A stretch of DNA of 64,000 nt from Adineta ricciae (taxonomy: Eukaryota; Rotifera; Eurotatoria; Adinetida; Adinetidae): NCBI GenBank assembly GCA_905250025.1, contig CAJNOJ010000037.1, positions 514,206-578,205 of the forward strand, in the 5' to 3' direction. Shown here piece after piece: positions 1-15,947 of the stretch; the first letter of the stretch is position 1; each line of letters starts with the position of its first letter. Made by a program: the position numbers and the translations under genes. A model generated the notes under the pieces. The model did no database searches. It was not told the DNA's origin and worked only from the letters and a program-made list of their open reading frames with translations.

Positions 1-223
1 ATTCAAATAACAACGCCGAAGAAGCTAACTGCGAAACTTTTCAACGAAACTGATTGGCGGAAAATTTACCGATAAAATTTTTTTCCATGAATTTCTATTG
101 AATTTTCTTTTGAAATTGAGAATGTTTTCATATCGAAAAAACGTATCTATCACAATGCATTTTTTCAACGCATCTATACACATTGCATCGCTCATGTAGC
201 TGATTCGTCAAAGAAAAATCAAA

Positions 224-262
224 ATGGCGGCGTCGTCGTTCGCTGATTATTGCATCGAATAA
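224..262 (+). other. possible upstream ORF before G alpha-o
   Basis: A 12-codon ATG-to-stop reading frame lies about 95 bases before the start codon of the G-protein gene. If the transcript begins upstream of it, it could act as a translational uORF. No promoter or transcript start is visible, so this is only a position worth noting. Confidence 0.2.
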
Positions 263-357
263 GACAAAGGGAAAGAAAAGGAAACTTACCGATTCCTAAA
301 CGTGCCAATGAATTAGTTTGTTTTTTCTTGAATACAAAAAAAACAAGAGATTTTCGA

Positions 358-1852
358 ATGGGCTGCGCTACAAGTCAAGACGAAAAACGACAAAAAGAAG
401 TGAGTGATTCATCGTTGAGCTTAACAGATTCCATGATGCGTTTTAAAATATTCATTTTCAGCAAACTTTTTTTCTGAGTAAGACATCATTTCATATAATT
501 TGCCTTTTATTTGATTAACAAAACCACCTAGTTCTTTAAATGCTTGATCTAATCGAATTCGAATCATAAAACATTCGTTTGATTTGTTTGCTTTCGTTTA
601 TAGTACAGCAAAGCACTCGATCGTTTGATAAAAGAAGATGCTGAGCGAGCAGCGAAAGATGTCAAACTTCTACTACTCGGTAAGTAAATTCAAAACGACA
701 TCAATAGTAACTATATGTCGGAAGTTTCAGGTGCTGGAGAATCGGGTAAATCGACTATTGTCAAACAAATGCGTATAATTCATCAACATGGTTATACGAG
801 AGAAGAATTTGAACAGTATCGTCCAGTTGTTTATTCGAATACTATTCAATCATTGGGAGCAATCATTCGTGCGATGAATATGCTCAATATTCAATTTGCT
901 ACGGCGGAACGAGAAGCCGACGCTCAACGTGTTTTGGAAGTTATTCAACGAATGAAGGATACCGAACCATTCAATAGTGTCTTATTATCATCTATGGAAC
1001 GTTTATGGGCTGATAGTGGTGTTCAACAATGTTTTCTTCGTAGTAACGAATATCAACTGAACGATTCGGCGCAATATTTTCTAGATCAATTATACCGAAT
1101 TGGTTCACCGGACTTTCTACCGAATGAACAAGACGTTTTACGAACACGTGTCAAAACAACCGGCATTGTGGAAATTAACTTTTCTTTCAAAAACTTGAAT
1201 TTTCGATTGTTCGATGTCGGTGGACAAAGATCCGAACGAAAGAAATGGTTTGCACATTCAATTTCGACAATGAACACCATCCAACTTTCTTTCTTTCTAT
1301 CTTCATCTAGGATTCACTGCTTCGAAGATGTCACAGCGATCATTTTCTGTGTGGCACTCTCCGAATACGATCAAGTGCTTTACGAAGACGAATCAACGAA
1401 TCGAATGCACGAATCTCTACGCTTATTCAATAGTATATGTAATAATAAATGGTTAGTAGTACAAATTTCTATAGAGATTTGTTCATGAGAAGTTCCGTTT
1501 TAGGTTTGTGTATACGGGTATTATCTTATTTCTGAATAAGAAGGATTTATTCGAAGAAAAAATCAAACGTTCGCCGTTAACACTCTGTTTTCGCGAATAT
1601 ACGGGCCCGAATGAATACGATCCTGCTGCGGAATATATTCAAGCCCAATTCGTATCAAAAAATAAATCAACACAAAAAGAAGTTTATTGTCACCATACAT
1701 GTGCAACAGATACCCAGAATGTTCAATTTGTATTCGATGCTGTCACGGATGTAAAAATCAATTGAATTCATTTGTCTAAATGAAATCTACTCTTTTTCTT
1801 TTTCTTCTAGGTGATTATTACTTTAAATCTTCGTGGTTGTGGTTTATATTAA
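358..1852 (+). CDS. GNAO1: G protein alpha subunit, o class
   Basis: Heterotrimeric G-protein alpha subunit; binds and hydrolyses GTP at the inner plasma membrane downstream of GPCRs. Six exons join in frame: 358-399, 604-679, 731-1247, 1311-1451, 1504-1750 and 1811-1852, giving 354 residues, the usual G alpha-o length. Visible motifs: N-terminal MGC (myristoylation and palmitoylation), P-loop GAGESGKST, switch I RVKTTG with its catalytic Arg, switch [18 protein letters not shown] and TCAT guanine-specificity motifs. The C-terminus NLRGCGLY is typical of the o class and keeps the Cys at -4 that pertussis toxin modifies. The P-loop codon for the first Gly is split by intron 2. The in-frame upstream ORF around exon 1 is untranslated or intronic. 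The class call rests on the C-terminus and overall similarity. Confidence 0.96.
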
Positions 1853-3566
1853 AATAATAATAATAGTCGATGTTCTGTTTTTTCTATTTACCATATATAT
1901 ACATATATTTTTGTTCTCTATTAGCCTTTATTATTTGTGTATTTAATGAAGGAGCTCCAGTGACTCTCTTTCTCTTTCATTTGACCTTTCTAGACACGTT
2001 CATGTGGACAGTGAACATAAAATTCTAACAAGAGAAATTCAACATAATAATTCGTGCTCGATTCCATCACATCGCTCTCAAAAATTCTTCGATCTCTTCT
2101 TTCCTTTTCGATTCATTTTCGTTTGTGTATGTTGTCAGATGTGTGCATGTGACAGTTTTGTTCCCTCGTTTGTTCATCTCTCACTCTAGTCGATCTGTTC
2201 GCGCTTGATTATCAATATCTAACATTATACAATGTGAACTGTTCTTCAATTCACCTTTTCTTCTTGTGCGTTCGTTTGTTTGCTTTTTTTGTATGTTTAA
2301 TTCGAGAAAGATCTTTCGTCATGTCTACATATATTTCAACGAAAGGGAATAAGAGTGTGTTTCAAAACTATACATACATAGTTTGTTCGTATTAAAATAC
2401 AAACGATTTCTGTTTGCTATTCTATTCTTTGATGCTGACTAGTCTTTATTTACTATAATTATGTACGCGTCGTGTGTTTCTTCTTTGCTCAGAATCTTTT
2501 TTTTTTTGACATAAATAAATCAATTTCGATTACAAAAGAAAGATCTTGGAATGCAATGTTGACAGAAGCAACACCGGCAAGCAATGACTCATTCTGAGCG
2601 GGTATTGGTGTGCGTTTGGCGCTGTTTTGCATCGGATTTGAATTCCGTTTGACTAATGTGTTAATCAAGGCTATAATGATGCTCGACGAAAAGAAGACAA
2701 AAGGCAAACAACGCGTATGTAGGTTAACAAATGATATTTACTTGGTCTATACGCGTCGCATAACTGCATATTGATTCTTGTTATTTCTGAGTAGCATAAT
2801 GTGTTTTTTCTTAATGATCAAGGAAGAAAAACATCAAGAAACTGAAGTTCTCTTTGAAAAATCTAAATAATTAACGAACTGCGCTCGCAACAAATGAATG
2901 TAACTCTATCTTGATAATAAGACAAGTGTAATCTTGAGAATTCGAGATTTCCCAAAAGAATCGTATATACACATTTGAAGAAAAAAAAAAGGAAAACATT
3001 GTGAAATAGAACAATCGATAATCAACTAACTACACAATTATATGGAGATATATTCTTTTCGACAAGGACAAAACACTATAATAGATTCTCGGTTTCTATT
3101 TCGATATGAAAATAAGTTTTTCAGGTAGAGTGTCAATGGATCTATGAGCGGAAGAGAAAAACTTCGCTATTTATAGTACGCTTCAGAAGATTATCTTTGC
3201 AAAGGTTATGCAGACCCATATCTTGGAGAAGAGATTAATCAAATCTAAATGTATTTGTTCCGTTCTATGCTTCCGTTTCTAACTCACATTTTCTCTCAAG
3301 TTTTTTTTTTCGACAATTTTATTAGAACCATTATTTATGTAATTGAATTAGCGGTAGAGACAGGCAGATTACGATTCGATGACTAGTGTCGATTTTATTT
3401 CTATATAATCGCTGTTTTTCTTTCCATTAACTTCCATAAAGCTTGTAAAAAAAAAGAACTGTTCTGCTTACAAACACACACACACAAACATATATGCACA
3501 TTAATTCCTGAATACATATGAGAGGAAAAAAAAAGAAGAAGAAAACCATCCTATACATTTGAATGA
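1853..3566. other. 3' flanks of two convergent genes, no gene seen
   Basis: This stretch separates the ends of the G alpha-o gene (+) and the ARHGAP39-like gene (-), so it should hold both 3' UTRs. It is T- and A-rich, with short homopolymer and (CA) runs. The short ORFs in it have no recognisable similarity and look random. Confidence 0.7.
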
Positions 3567-7708
<4,142 letters not shown>

Positions 7709-10252
7709 GTCTAGTTATTTTTGTATTCAAGTAAGATATGTATATGTATTGGTAAATAGTACCTTGAGAAGAAACTAATAATGAACAGATACATGCGCAC
7801 GAGTTGTCACATGTCTCTTCATCGATGATTTATTGCCGGTGACAATTTGGTTTAATTATATATCAATGAACACAAATCTTTCTCTGGAACGAAGCAAAAT
7901 AACAGCGAACATGATTTACATAAAAGCCTTGAATGTGTCATATCAACATAAATGATTTCGAAAAATTAAATATTACTCGTCGAGTTAATAACTTACCGTG
8001 ACGTAGGAATGCGATGAGAAAAAAAATTTCAATTCACGACAAAGAAATAGGTCAGGATATTCTACTGAGAAATTAACAGACATGTGTAGAGGAAAAGAAC
8101 GTCTCGCGAAGTCAAAAAAGATGATTAATGCAATCAGAACGGAGGGGAAAGAAATGATCGATATCTGATGATCAGTTATACGAAGGTGTCAATAGAGGAT
8201 AAGCTTCAGTAAGAAATATAATCTAGTAAATGTCAGCTTTGTGCGCAAGCATCAATTTATCTGTTCAACCAAATGAATCTAATGATAATTTCCAGCTAAA
8301 ACGAGCCATTGTGTTCTCTTTCTCGGTCACTCTTATCACCAATAACGGAAAGAACATTTGCGTTGCGAGTTACTCAATCATCACGATCTTTCAGGATATA
8401 TATATGTTTGTCTAACTAGAGAAGAAGGAAATAACTCAGAGGTCATCCTATCGACGCTTATACATTGATCGGACATACGATTACATTCAACACATCTTCG
8501 ACGTAATGCAATCAATGACTTGTCTTTTGTGTTTCTCAACAAAATAAGAAACGGATGAAAGACAACATCCAATAACACGGTTATGTTAAGACAGACATAA
8601 ATCGGAAACAGATTTTTCTTGTCTTAGGGAAAATAAATGATCTGGAAAGAATGAAAAGAACTGTCGTCATATCATCGAACAAATGATATTCGGTTCGATT
8701 TTATTTCCTTGTGTAAATTTATATAAGGAAATGAAGCAAGAAAAAAAAAATCTTCTCTCAAACACTTAAAACCAAAATTTCATATGCAAACGAAACAACA
8801 GGGAAGGGAGAGGAAGAGGGAAAGAGACATATACACACATGTACATACGACGATCAGATCAGAGGAGAAGAAAAAACCTACCGACGATCATTTTTCATTA
8901 ACCAATAATATTCATGAGGGCGGTAGAAGACGTTTTTAATTATTAATAATTCTTTTAGTCAAATGAATCAATCAAATAAGTCCTTCGACTTGACTGACAT
9001 ACTACATCTTTTTTTTTTATTCAATATTAAAATCATCCGTGTGTTGATTTTTTACGAGCGAAACTTGAGAAAGATTTATATATTATTCATTATTTTTCCT
9101 CGAGATTGAAAACAAAGTTTAGTCAAGTAGTGACGGTGATTATTATTAAGATATTGTCATTGACATACATGTCTGTATTGACATAAACCAGTTCAATGAG
9201 TTAAACCTTGTACAGTACGGTGCGAATGAGAAAATGAATCAGCTAAAGATGGCCGAATATGGTAATTTGCAAGAGAATTTCGGATATTATCCGATGATAA
9301 ATGATGTTATTATAAACATTCCATTAACAGTTGATTTATACTCGAAGATTCAATGAACAATTTCTTGTTCTCGATTGCATCATCTGTTCTATCAAGTCAA
9401 AACTGACTCATTATTCGGTTTAACACATAAATCAGATATGGATGCGTGTGAGTTCGATGAATAGAAGACCTTTTCATCGAATTGTTGACAATGAACAGTT
9501 TAGTGATTAGTGTTTTTTTCTTCTTCTCTTCTAAGCAAAAGTAAATAATCGAAAGTTCAACTCATTATTACTTTTTGTTCGTGTTAAAAAACGAGGAAAT
9601 ATCTTAACATTTGCAGATAGATTTTCGATATATGTTTTCTTTTTATCTTGATAGTTCATTGGCATTTCATTCATCCCTATATTGAACTTTGTTCAAAGTA
9701 TCTTTGTGAAACATTACAATAACTACGTTGGATCTCTCGAAACTTTCATCAGACGATCTGATAAGCCGGAAATAGAATGACACGAAGCATAACAAAAGCA
9801 AAGGAGGAACTCATCTGGTTTTCTTCGACTTTCTCGTGCTATTATCTAGAGATCATCGACAAAAATAGAGCAAAACTATATTTTGGCGTTTCCCATCGAA
9901 TTCAATTCTGGCGCGATCATCATTTCATCAAGAAAGAAAGACAATAGGACGCATCGATGGATCTACTTCATAGAATTAAATATTTTATCCTTTCATACCC
10001 TCTCAATTGCCTGACAAGAACGTGCTGAAAACAACAAAGAAAGTTAATGTAAAGAATAGGAAAAATATATACCAATAGACAGACAAATAAACATGGTCAG
10101 AAAGAGACACGTCGTGTATGTATAATTATATATTTAACGATAGATTTAACAGAAGAACTAGAAACAGAAGAAATACATGTGCACGGCGAGTGCAACTAAC
10201 TGAATGTTTTTTCAATAATATCATTGGTGTTTAGTCGCGAGTTAAATCAACA
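7709..10252. other. 2.5-kb gene-free region between divergent genes
   Basis: Lies between the start of the ARHGAP39-like gene (-) and an orphan ORF (+), so probably holds both promoters. It is AT-rich with an (AT) run near 7605-7620 and small purine or pyrimidine tracts. ORFs here stay under about 65 codons with no family signature. No tRNA or other RNA gene was recognised. Confidence 0.6.
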
Positions 10253-10846
10253 ATGGCAAATGATATACATCATGGATTACCAAGTTCCATGGAAGATACG
10301 GATATTTCCAATACGCGTCGAGTGACATTAACTCGTACTGGGGTGGCCGCGCTTTTCGCTCAATCATCGTATGATACAGGCGAAAAACCTATCTCGGCAA
10401 ATTTGACACGTCCAGCTCGAGAATGCCGCGCGCCATCGGTCACTCGCGCATGGACGTCTTCGAACTCGACAACATCCCATCATCCAACAAATAATTCCTT
10501 GTGTTCAACAGGTCCATCAGTTGCAGCACAACGTTCATCATTATTTCGGTATGTTATTCAACGTTCGTCGTCATTTGCAACTACAGCTGTTTCCCAAGTT
10601 ATGTCCAATTCACGTCGACATACATTGAAACAAATACGTTCGATCTGCAATCAACATGACAAGGTTTCATCCACTGATACGGATGTCGAACCAGTTGCAT
10701 CAATAACCGATTGTTTAGAAGCACCATCCATTGCTGCCGTTCAAATTTGTCGTTCAATTTCAATGCCTAATACAGCAAACAAATATCGCCAACATTTTGA
10801 ACACCAACAGCATCTCTTACTTCGAAGTAATGAAAAGCCTATTTAA
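10253..10846 (+). CDS. single-exon orphan protein, Ser/Thr-rich
   Basis: An uninterrupted 197-codon ORF whose base composition resembles the confirmed exons nearby and contrasts with the AT-rich flanks. The protein is hydrophilic, rich in Ser, Thr, Arg and His, with no signal peptide, membrane segment or recognised domain. It includes an N-terminal SMEDTDISNTRRVTLTRTGV stretch and several RS/SS clusters that could be phosphorylation sites. The start ATG is preceded by ATCAACA. It lies convergent to PAAF1. It is not recognised; it could be a lineage-specific gene or the terminal exon of a longer gene whose other exons were not found. Confidence 0.6.
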   Translation: MANDIHHGLPSSMEDTDISNTRRVTLTRTGVAALFAQSSYDTGEKPISANLTRPARECRAPSVTRAWTSSNSTTSHHPTNNSLCSTGPSVAAQRSSLFRYVIQRSSSFATTAVSQVMSNSRRHTLKQIRSICNQHDKVSSTDTDVEPVASITDCLEAPSIAAVQICRSISMPNTANKYRQHFEHQQHLLLRSNEKPI

Positions 10847-11308
10847 ATCTCTCTTCTTCTTCTTTTTCTTGTTCTCATACAAACAAACGATATCTTTCTT
10901 TTTTCTTCTTCTTCGCCTCTTTTTCTCTCATTAATTTATTGCTGGTTTTCTTTTTGGTCTTGCTATTGTGTATATAATTGAACTTTAATCTTACGAGATA
11001 AATACATAAACATTTATTTAAAAACAAAAGATTTATCATTTTGTCTTGCTTGGTGAACGTCTGAGGAAATAGGCTTAATTTCGGTTTTGATTATACCGAA
11101 CGGAAACGGTTGGAGGAAATTTTCTCGATTTCATCAAGATTTGCTTCGAATGCTGATTTGTTTTGGTTTCAAACAGAAAATTTATTTCGCTTGTCTAATA
11201 TTATACACACATGCTGGAATACAAAGAAAAAGAAAACGTGCTTTACATTCGAAAGAGAAAAATTTTGAAAAAACTAATTTTAGCAAGATTGATTGTGAAA
11301 CGAAAATT
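10847..11308. other. 3' flanks of orphan ORF and PAAF1, nothing else seen
   Basis: A short convergent intergenic stretch, very T-rich at its left end. The longest ORF overlaps the end of PAAF1 on the other strand and shows no family features. Confidence 0.6.
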
Positions 11309-12781
11309 TTATTTTGTTTCTTCTTGTCTGTCATAAACACGGACGAGACCATCGTGGCAAATAGAATAAATTCGATTATTGAATACTTTACTATTTAGAA
11401 CAGCCTCATCAGCGCCTGTATAATCACAAACATGTTGTTGCAGGATATCCGACATGGTTTGCAATTCGTTTTTGTTATATTCGAAGCAACTGCCATCAGT
11501 GGTTGTCACAAGAATTCCTCCTTGGTCATGGCTCGGAACGACGCAAGTGATTTTTCCTCGTTGCTCTTTCCAGGCATGAACTGGAGTTCCATTCATTTGT
11601 CGAAGATCATAAAAACCAAGAATAGAATGTTCCGTACCGTAAACTAATTGATTCGAATCATTTAAATAACAGAGTGTACTAATTGGTGATCCAACTTTGA
11701 GTTCATTGCCTATTTCTTTGTTACTTAGATTGTAAAAACGAATTGTTCCATCATTACAAGCACATGCTAATGTTGCCGAATCAGTTAAACTGATACTATT
11801 CACACTATCATTATCCAGTTGAGTTACTTTACTAATCTGTTCGTTTTTGGTGATATCCCATAGAAGAACCGAACCATCGTTCGATGCACTAAGAACGCGT
11901 TGCTTATCCAGTGCAAGAACATCGTTAATACGCGAACGGTGGCCAGTCAATGTCGTATCACGAATTTGATTATTATCACTATCAATCGACCAGACTTTCA
12001 CACGCATGTCAGCCCCGCCGGAAACGACAGCCAAATCTAAATTGGCAAGTAAGGATATGTCTGTAAAAATTAAATTGTACCTGAAGGAAAGAATCGACTG
12101 GTATAGACATCTTCGACGTGCCCTTTGAGTTTACGTCGTACTTCACCTAAAAATAAATCCAATGCATGTAGATTGAAGTGTAAATATTTGAAATTGTGTA
12201 CCATTTTCAATATCCCAAATGGTAACGTTTCCATTGCTTAATGCTGTTAAGCCAACGCCACCGGAACTGATATCACACCAGTGAGGGTGAGCAGATAAAT
12301 GCGTTTGATTTTGACGACGTTCAGGTACATTAATTAATGGGTCTTGAATAGCATGTCCCTCGGCATCTTCGGGCTTTCCAGTAGTCGAAAAGGATTTGGT
12401 TGGACCTAGAAATAGCATTATTCATCAGTTGATCAAAAGGAAACCATTATATAGTTTGCCTTGAAACGTATGGCTAAAATTTGTATCGCGAATTTTAATT
12501 CGTAATTGTTGTTGTTTTCGATCAATATCTGTCGATTGAAAGTTATCACTTGCTGAAGTTTTGTATGATTTCGCATTGTCATCGGTCAATGCTTTAATCG
12601 AACAAACTCCATGAACATTTTGTGTTAATCGCGATATACTAGCGTTGCCTGATTTGAATTCCAGCCAAACGTCCGCAGGCAACGTGTTCAACTTTACGTT
12701 AACCGACCAATCCGGTTGAATAAGAATGCGTGGATGTGTTGGTACTTTATGAACAATATCAAGACTAGTTGAAGCAGTCAT
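11309..12781 (-). CDS. PAAF1: proteasomal ATPase-associated factor 1 (WD40)
   Basis: WD40 beta-propeller protein that binds 19S regulatory-particle ATPases and controls 26S proteasome assembly. Four exons join in frame: 12781-12460, 12405-12202, 12146-12081 and 12036-11309, giving 439 residues. WD-type strands are visible: GNVTIWDIENG, VSGGADMRVKVWSID, SASNDGSVLLWD and HDGLVRVYD. The C-terminal GGILVTTTDGSCF ... YTGADEAV ... IYSICHDGLVRVY matches the end of animal PAAF1 (DGSCF, LTGADCDPV, IYTCCRDGLVRRY). The N-terminal part is diverged. Intron 1 is either a GC-AG intron (12407-12459) or a very short GT-AG intron; both keep the frame. It runs tail to tail with the orphan ORF. Confidence 0.9.
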
Positions 12782-13321
12782 ATTTCTATAATCAATCTAA
12801 AGATATGACAACCAACTTGCATAAGAACTTTAAATTGATGGTAGTATACCATGTGTTTCAATTTTTACTCACAAGATAAAGAAAAAGAGCAGAAAACGAA
12901 CGATATGTATGTATGAGCGTCTGACATTATATCATGTAAAACCAGCAGACGAGAATAAGGAGCAAAGAGAAATGAAAAAATGTGCCTTTGTCATGATACA
13001 AAAAATGACAACGAAAAGAAAAATAGGACAATACATACAAGCTAAGTTTGATTTGTGAATGTTTTCGTTTTCTTTTGATATACATCCAACAGTCACAGTA
13101 CGAACAAGTACAAAAAGAAAACACAATCAAATCGATGGTGTACTCATATACACCATCAAAGGAAAGAAAGAAGAAAAAAGGAGAATCAAGACAAGTATAA
13201 GAATCAGAAAAAAGAGGAACAAACAAATAGCACAATACTTTCTTTTTTCGTCTTTTTTTCTCTTCTTTAATGTTTATTACTACTCGATTAACAAGTGAAA
13301 AGCGCAACAATTGAGTTGCCT
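12782..13321. other. PAAF1 upstream region and HMGB 3' flank, no gene seen
   Basis: AT-rich spacer between two minus-strand genes. The longest ORFs are rich in Phe, Lys and Arg codons made by A and T runs and overlap each other on both strands, as expected of chance frames. Confidence 0.55.
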
Positions 13322-15947
13322 TTATTCTTCACCTTCAGATTCGTTATCATCGTCGTCATTATCCTCATCATCGTCATCCTCGTCGCCATCGTGTTGTTGT
13401 TCACCATTGTTATTATTCGTATTATTTTTATTAGTCGAATTCGTATTCGCTGTCGTTAACGTTTGGTAAGTCTACAGCAACAAAATAGGAAATCATCGAT
13501 GAATTCATCAGCAGCGTTTATTCTTACCTGATGCTGAATGTGTTGTTGCAATTGTTGCTGTTGTTGTAAGGCTTGAAATTGCTGTATTTGAACCTAGATA
13601 ACGACATGAGAATGATTTTAATGAAGTTCTTTGGTAAAGGGAAAAGCCGCAGTACGAGAAGAAGAAGAAGTAAGCACACGCACATCGATACGCGAAAGAA
13701 GCCCGGCAATATTTAAGCAAATGGAATACTTACCTCTATTCATCAGGACGAATTTTAATGAGTGGAAAGAAAGGAGTGGTTCGTATTTAGCTGTCTTTTC
13801 TTCTATCTTTATGATTTGTTATTTACACACATAAAACAAGAATAACAAACAAAAACAAACAATGGACAACAGAGTTTGGTTTTTGGAATAAAAAAATCCA
13901 AGGAAGAAAGAAAACCGGAAGAAAAAGAAAACAGAAATGCTGATAGTTAATGTTGATGTACTAATTAGTTATCGTTAACATTCTTATCTTTCGAAACACA
14001 TGCACACTGTTTATCAGAATTATTATTCGGGAGTAGAAAACCAATAGATGAAGGAAGAGAGAGAGAGATTCGTCAATCATTTACACACGTGAAGAATTAG
14101 AAATATACACTGGTCACTGATTTCTGGAGACTTTAGTTTAGAAGAAAACAAGAATAATTAGTTTCTGGGTGCGTATGTATGTGTGTGTGTGCGTACTACT
14201 TCTACTTTTCACTGATATCCTACGTTGTTATGTGGCATTGGTAATGAGTAACCATTGTAAGGAGGGAAAAGTGATGCTGCCAAGCCATTATCTTGAAAAT
14301 TGTTCATTTGAGCAAAAGCCTCGAAAGAAAATTGCAAATAAAATTAATCAATCAAATTTAGTAATTACTTGTGGTTGAAAAGATTGCATTGGATTAAAAG
14401 ATGGTAATTGGTATGGTGCTGAAGAGTACTGTTGTTGTTGTTGTTGTTGTTGTTGCTGCTGCTGTTGTTGCTGTTGTTGAGTCTAGACAATGAGAAGAGA
14501 GGGAATGCAATCGTATTGAACTATTTGACTCACATCTTGATGTACTCTGACTTGTTGATCAGTGTGATGCGATTGTTGTTGTTGTTGTTGTTGCTGTGCT
14601 AACGCTTGAGATGATGAATTTGATTTTGTTGCTTTCTTATTTGCTAATCTGAAGTCATTCATTTCCTAATAATAAAAGAAAAGAAGAACTAATAATAAAT
14701 GATGGACTATGTCGATTAATCATCACTGACTTTTTCATATCTTTCCTTATCTCGTTGTGCAGCTTCTTCATAAGTTTGTTTTCCATCAGGTGCTGTATGA
14801 TTCCATCGATCGCCGAGTTCTTTCGCGATTTCACCCACAGATAAACTTGGATTCACTGCTTTCAATTTGGGACGTTCTTCTTTACAGTAATGAAAGAAAG
14901 CCGATCTAGAACGAAATCAACTCGTGTTCGATCAATTTATCATCGGAAGGAAATATATTACAAAGGACGTTTTGGTGCCAATGGGTCCTTCTTTTTCTTC
15001 TTTCGTTTTTCACCGGGTTGATATACAGCCATTTCACGTTCAAACCGTTGTTTATCGACTTCAGCTTGAGCAGCAAACTTTGATTTTTCACTTTCAGTCA
15101 TTGTCTACAAAATAGACAAATCGATTTCCATTGTTTTTCTTCTCTTCTTCGCTTTCACACTTAAACATTCACTTAATCCTATATAATTTCTCTTTGTTGT
15201 TTGTCCTTGATTAAAGCACGTCAAGAAAGAAGCGAGTGATGGACTCGACTGTGATATGAAAAGCAAATTCAGCAAATTATCATTTCATCATCGGAAAAAG
15301 ATACTGATGAATTTTTGATTAATCCTATTAGAATTTCAGACTGACAGAGATATAATCTCCATGATCATTAGTAAGATTATACTTCGACATTTCAGAAACA
15401 CAAAGAAGAAGAAATAAGTTCGATTTTCTTTCATACCTTCCACTTTTCTGCACATTTCTTCGAGAATTCACTGAAATTAGCATTCTCATTAGGATATGCT
15501 TTTCGATGTTCATCACGGCATTTTTGTACAAAAAATGTGTATGCACTCATTCGGCCTTTGGGTTTGCTCATTTCTTTAGGCGGATGAGAATGCTGATGAT
15601 GATCGCGATTTGTCGTCGATGTTCCCGTTGATTGTGGAATTAGATGATGAACTTGCTGTGCTTGTGGCATCATATGCGGCAATGGCACTTGTTGCTGTTG
15701 CTGTTGTGGATGATAACTACGATGAAGAAGGAGAAAATGAACAAATTCTATTAGAAATAATCTCAATTAACTTCAAAAACGTCATCGAATAAAAAATGAT
15801 TAGAACAAATGTTCTATCACTATTCATTATGTCTCTTATTTCTTTTTTTTCCTCTCTAGTTACTCACTACATTTGCATATGTTGAGCTTGCTGTTGTTGC
15901 TGTTGCGGTGGCACTATCATCGATTGATAATATAGTGCAGAAGTCAT
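13322..15947 (-). CDS. HMGB/Dsp1-like protein with two HMG boxes, polyQ and acidic tail
   Basis: Non-sequence-specific DNA-bending chromatin protein resembling Drosophila Dsp1 and vertebrate HMGB. Exon 1 (15871-15947) starts [10 protein letters not shown] and leads into a Gln/His/Pro-rich N-terminus. HMG box A begins at [20 protein letters not shown] (exon 15437-15716) and continues [11 protein letters not shown] in the exon starting at 15104. The linker is basic ([15 protein letters not shown]). Box B runs [16 protein letters not shown] ... [12 protein letters not shown]. It is followed by polyQ tracts near 14575 and 14430-14480, and another near 13550. The last exon ends in an acidic Asp/Glu tail and stop at 13322. 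The acidic tail and two boxes are classic HMGB; the long polyQ insertions are Dsp1-like. Exon edges in the polyQ part were not all resolved. Confidence 0.9.

Noticed and set aside
250-477. 75-codon plus-strand ORF over G alpha-o exon 1
   Set aside because: It contains the true exon 1 codons but reads through the intron; the MGC start at 358 and splice at 399 explain it.
15610-15792. 60-codon acidic plus-strand ORF
   Set aside because: Antisense of the Gln/His-rich HMGB exon, which continues into a clear HMG box.
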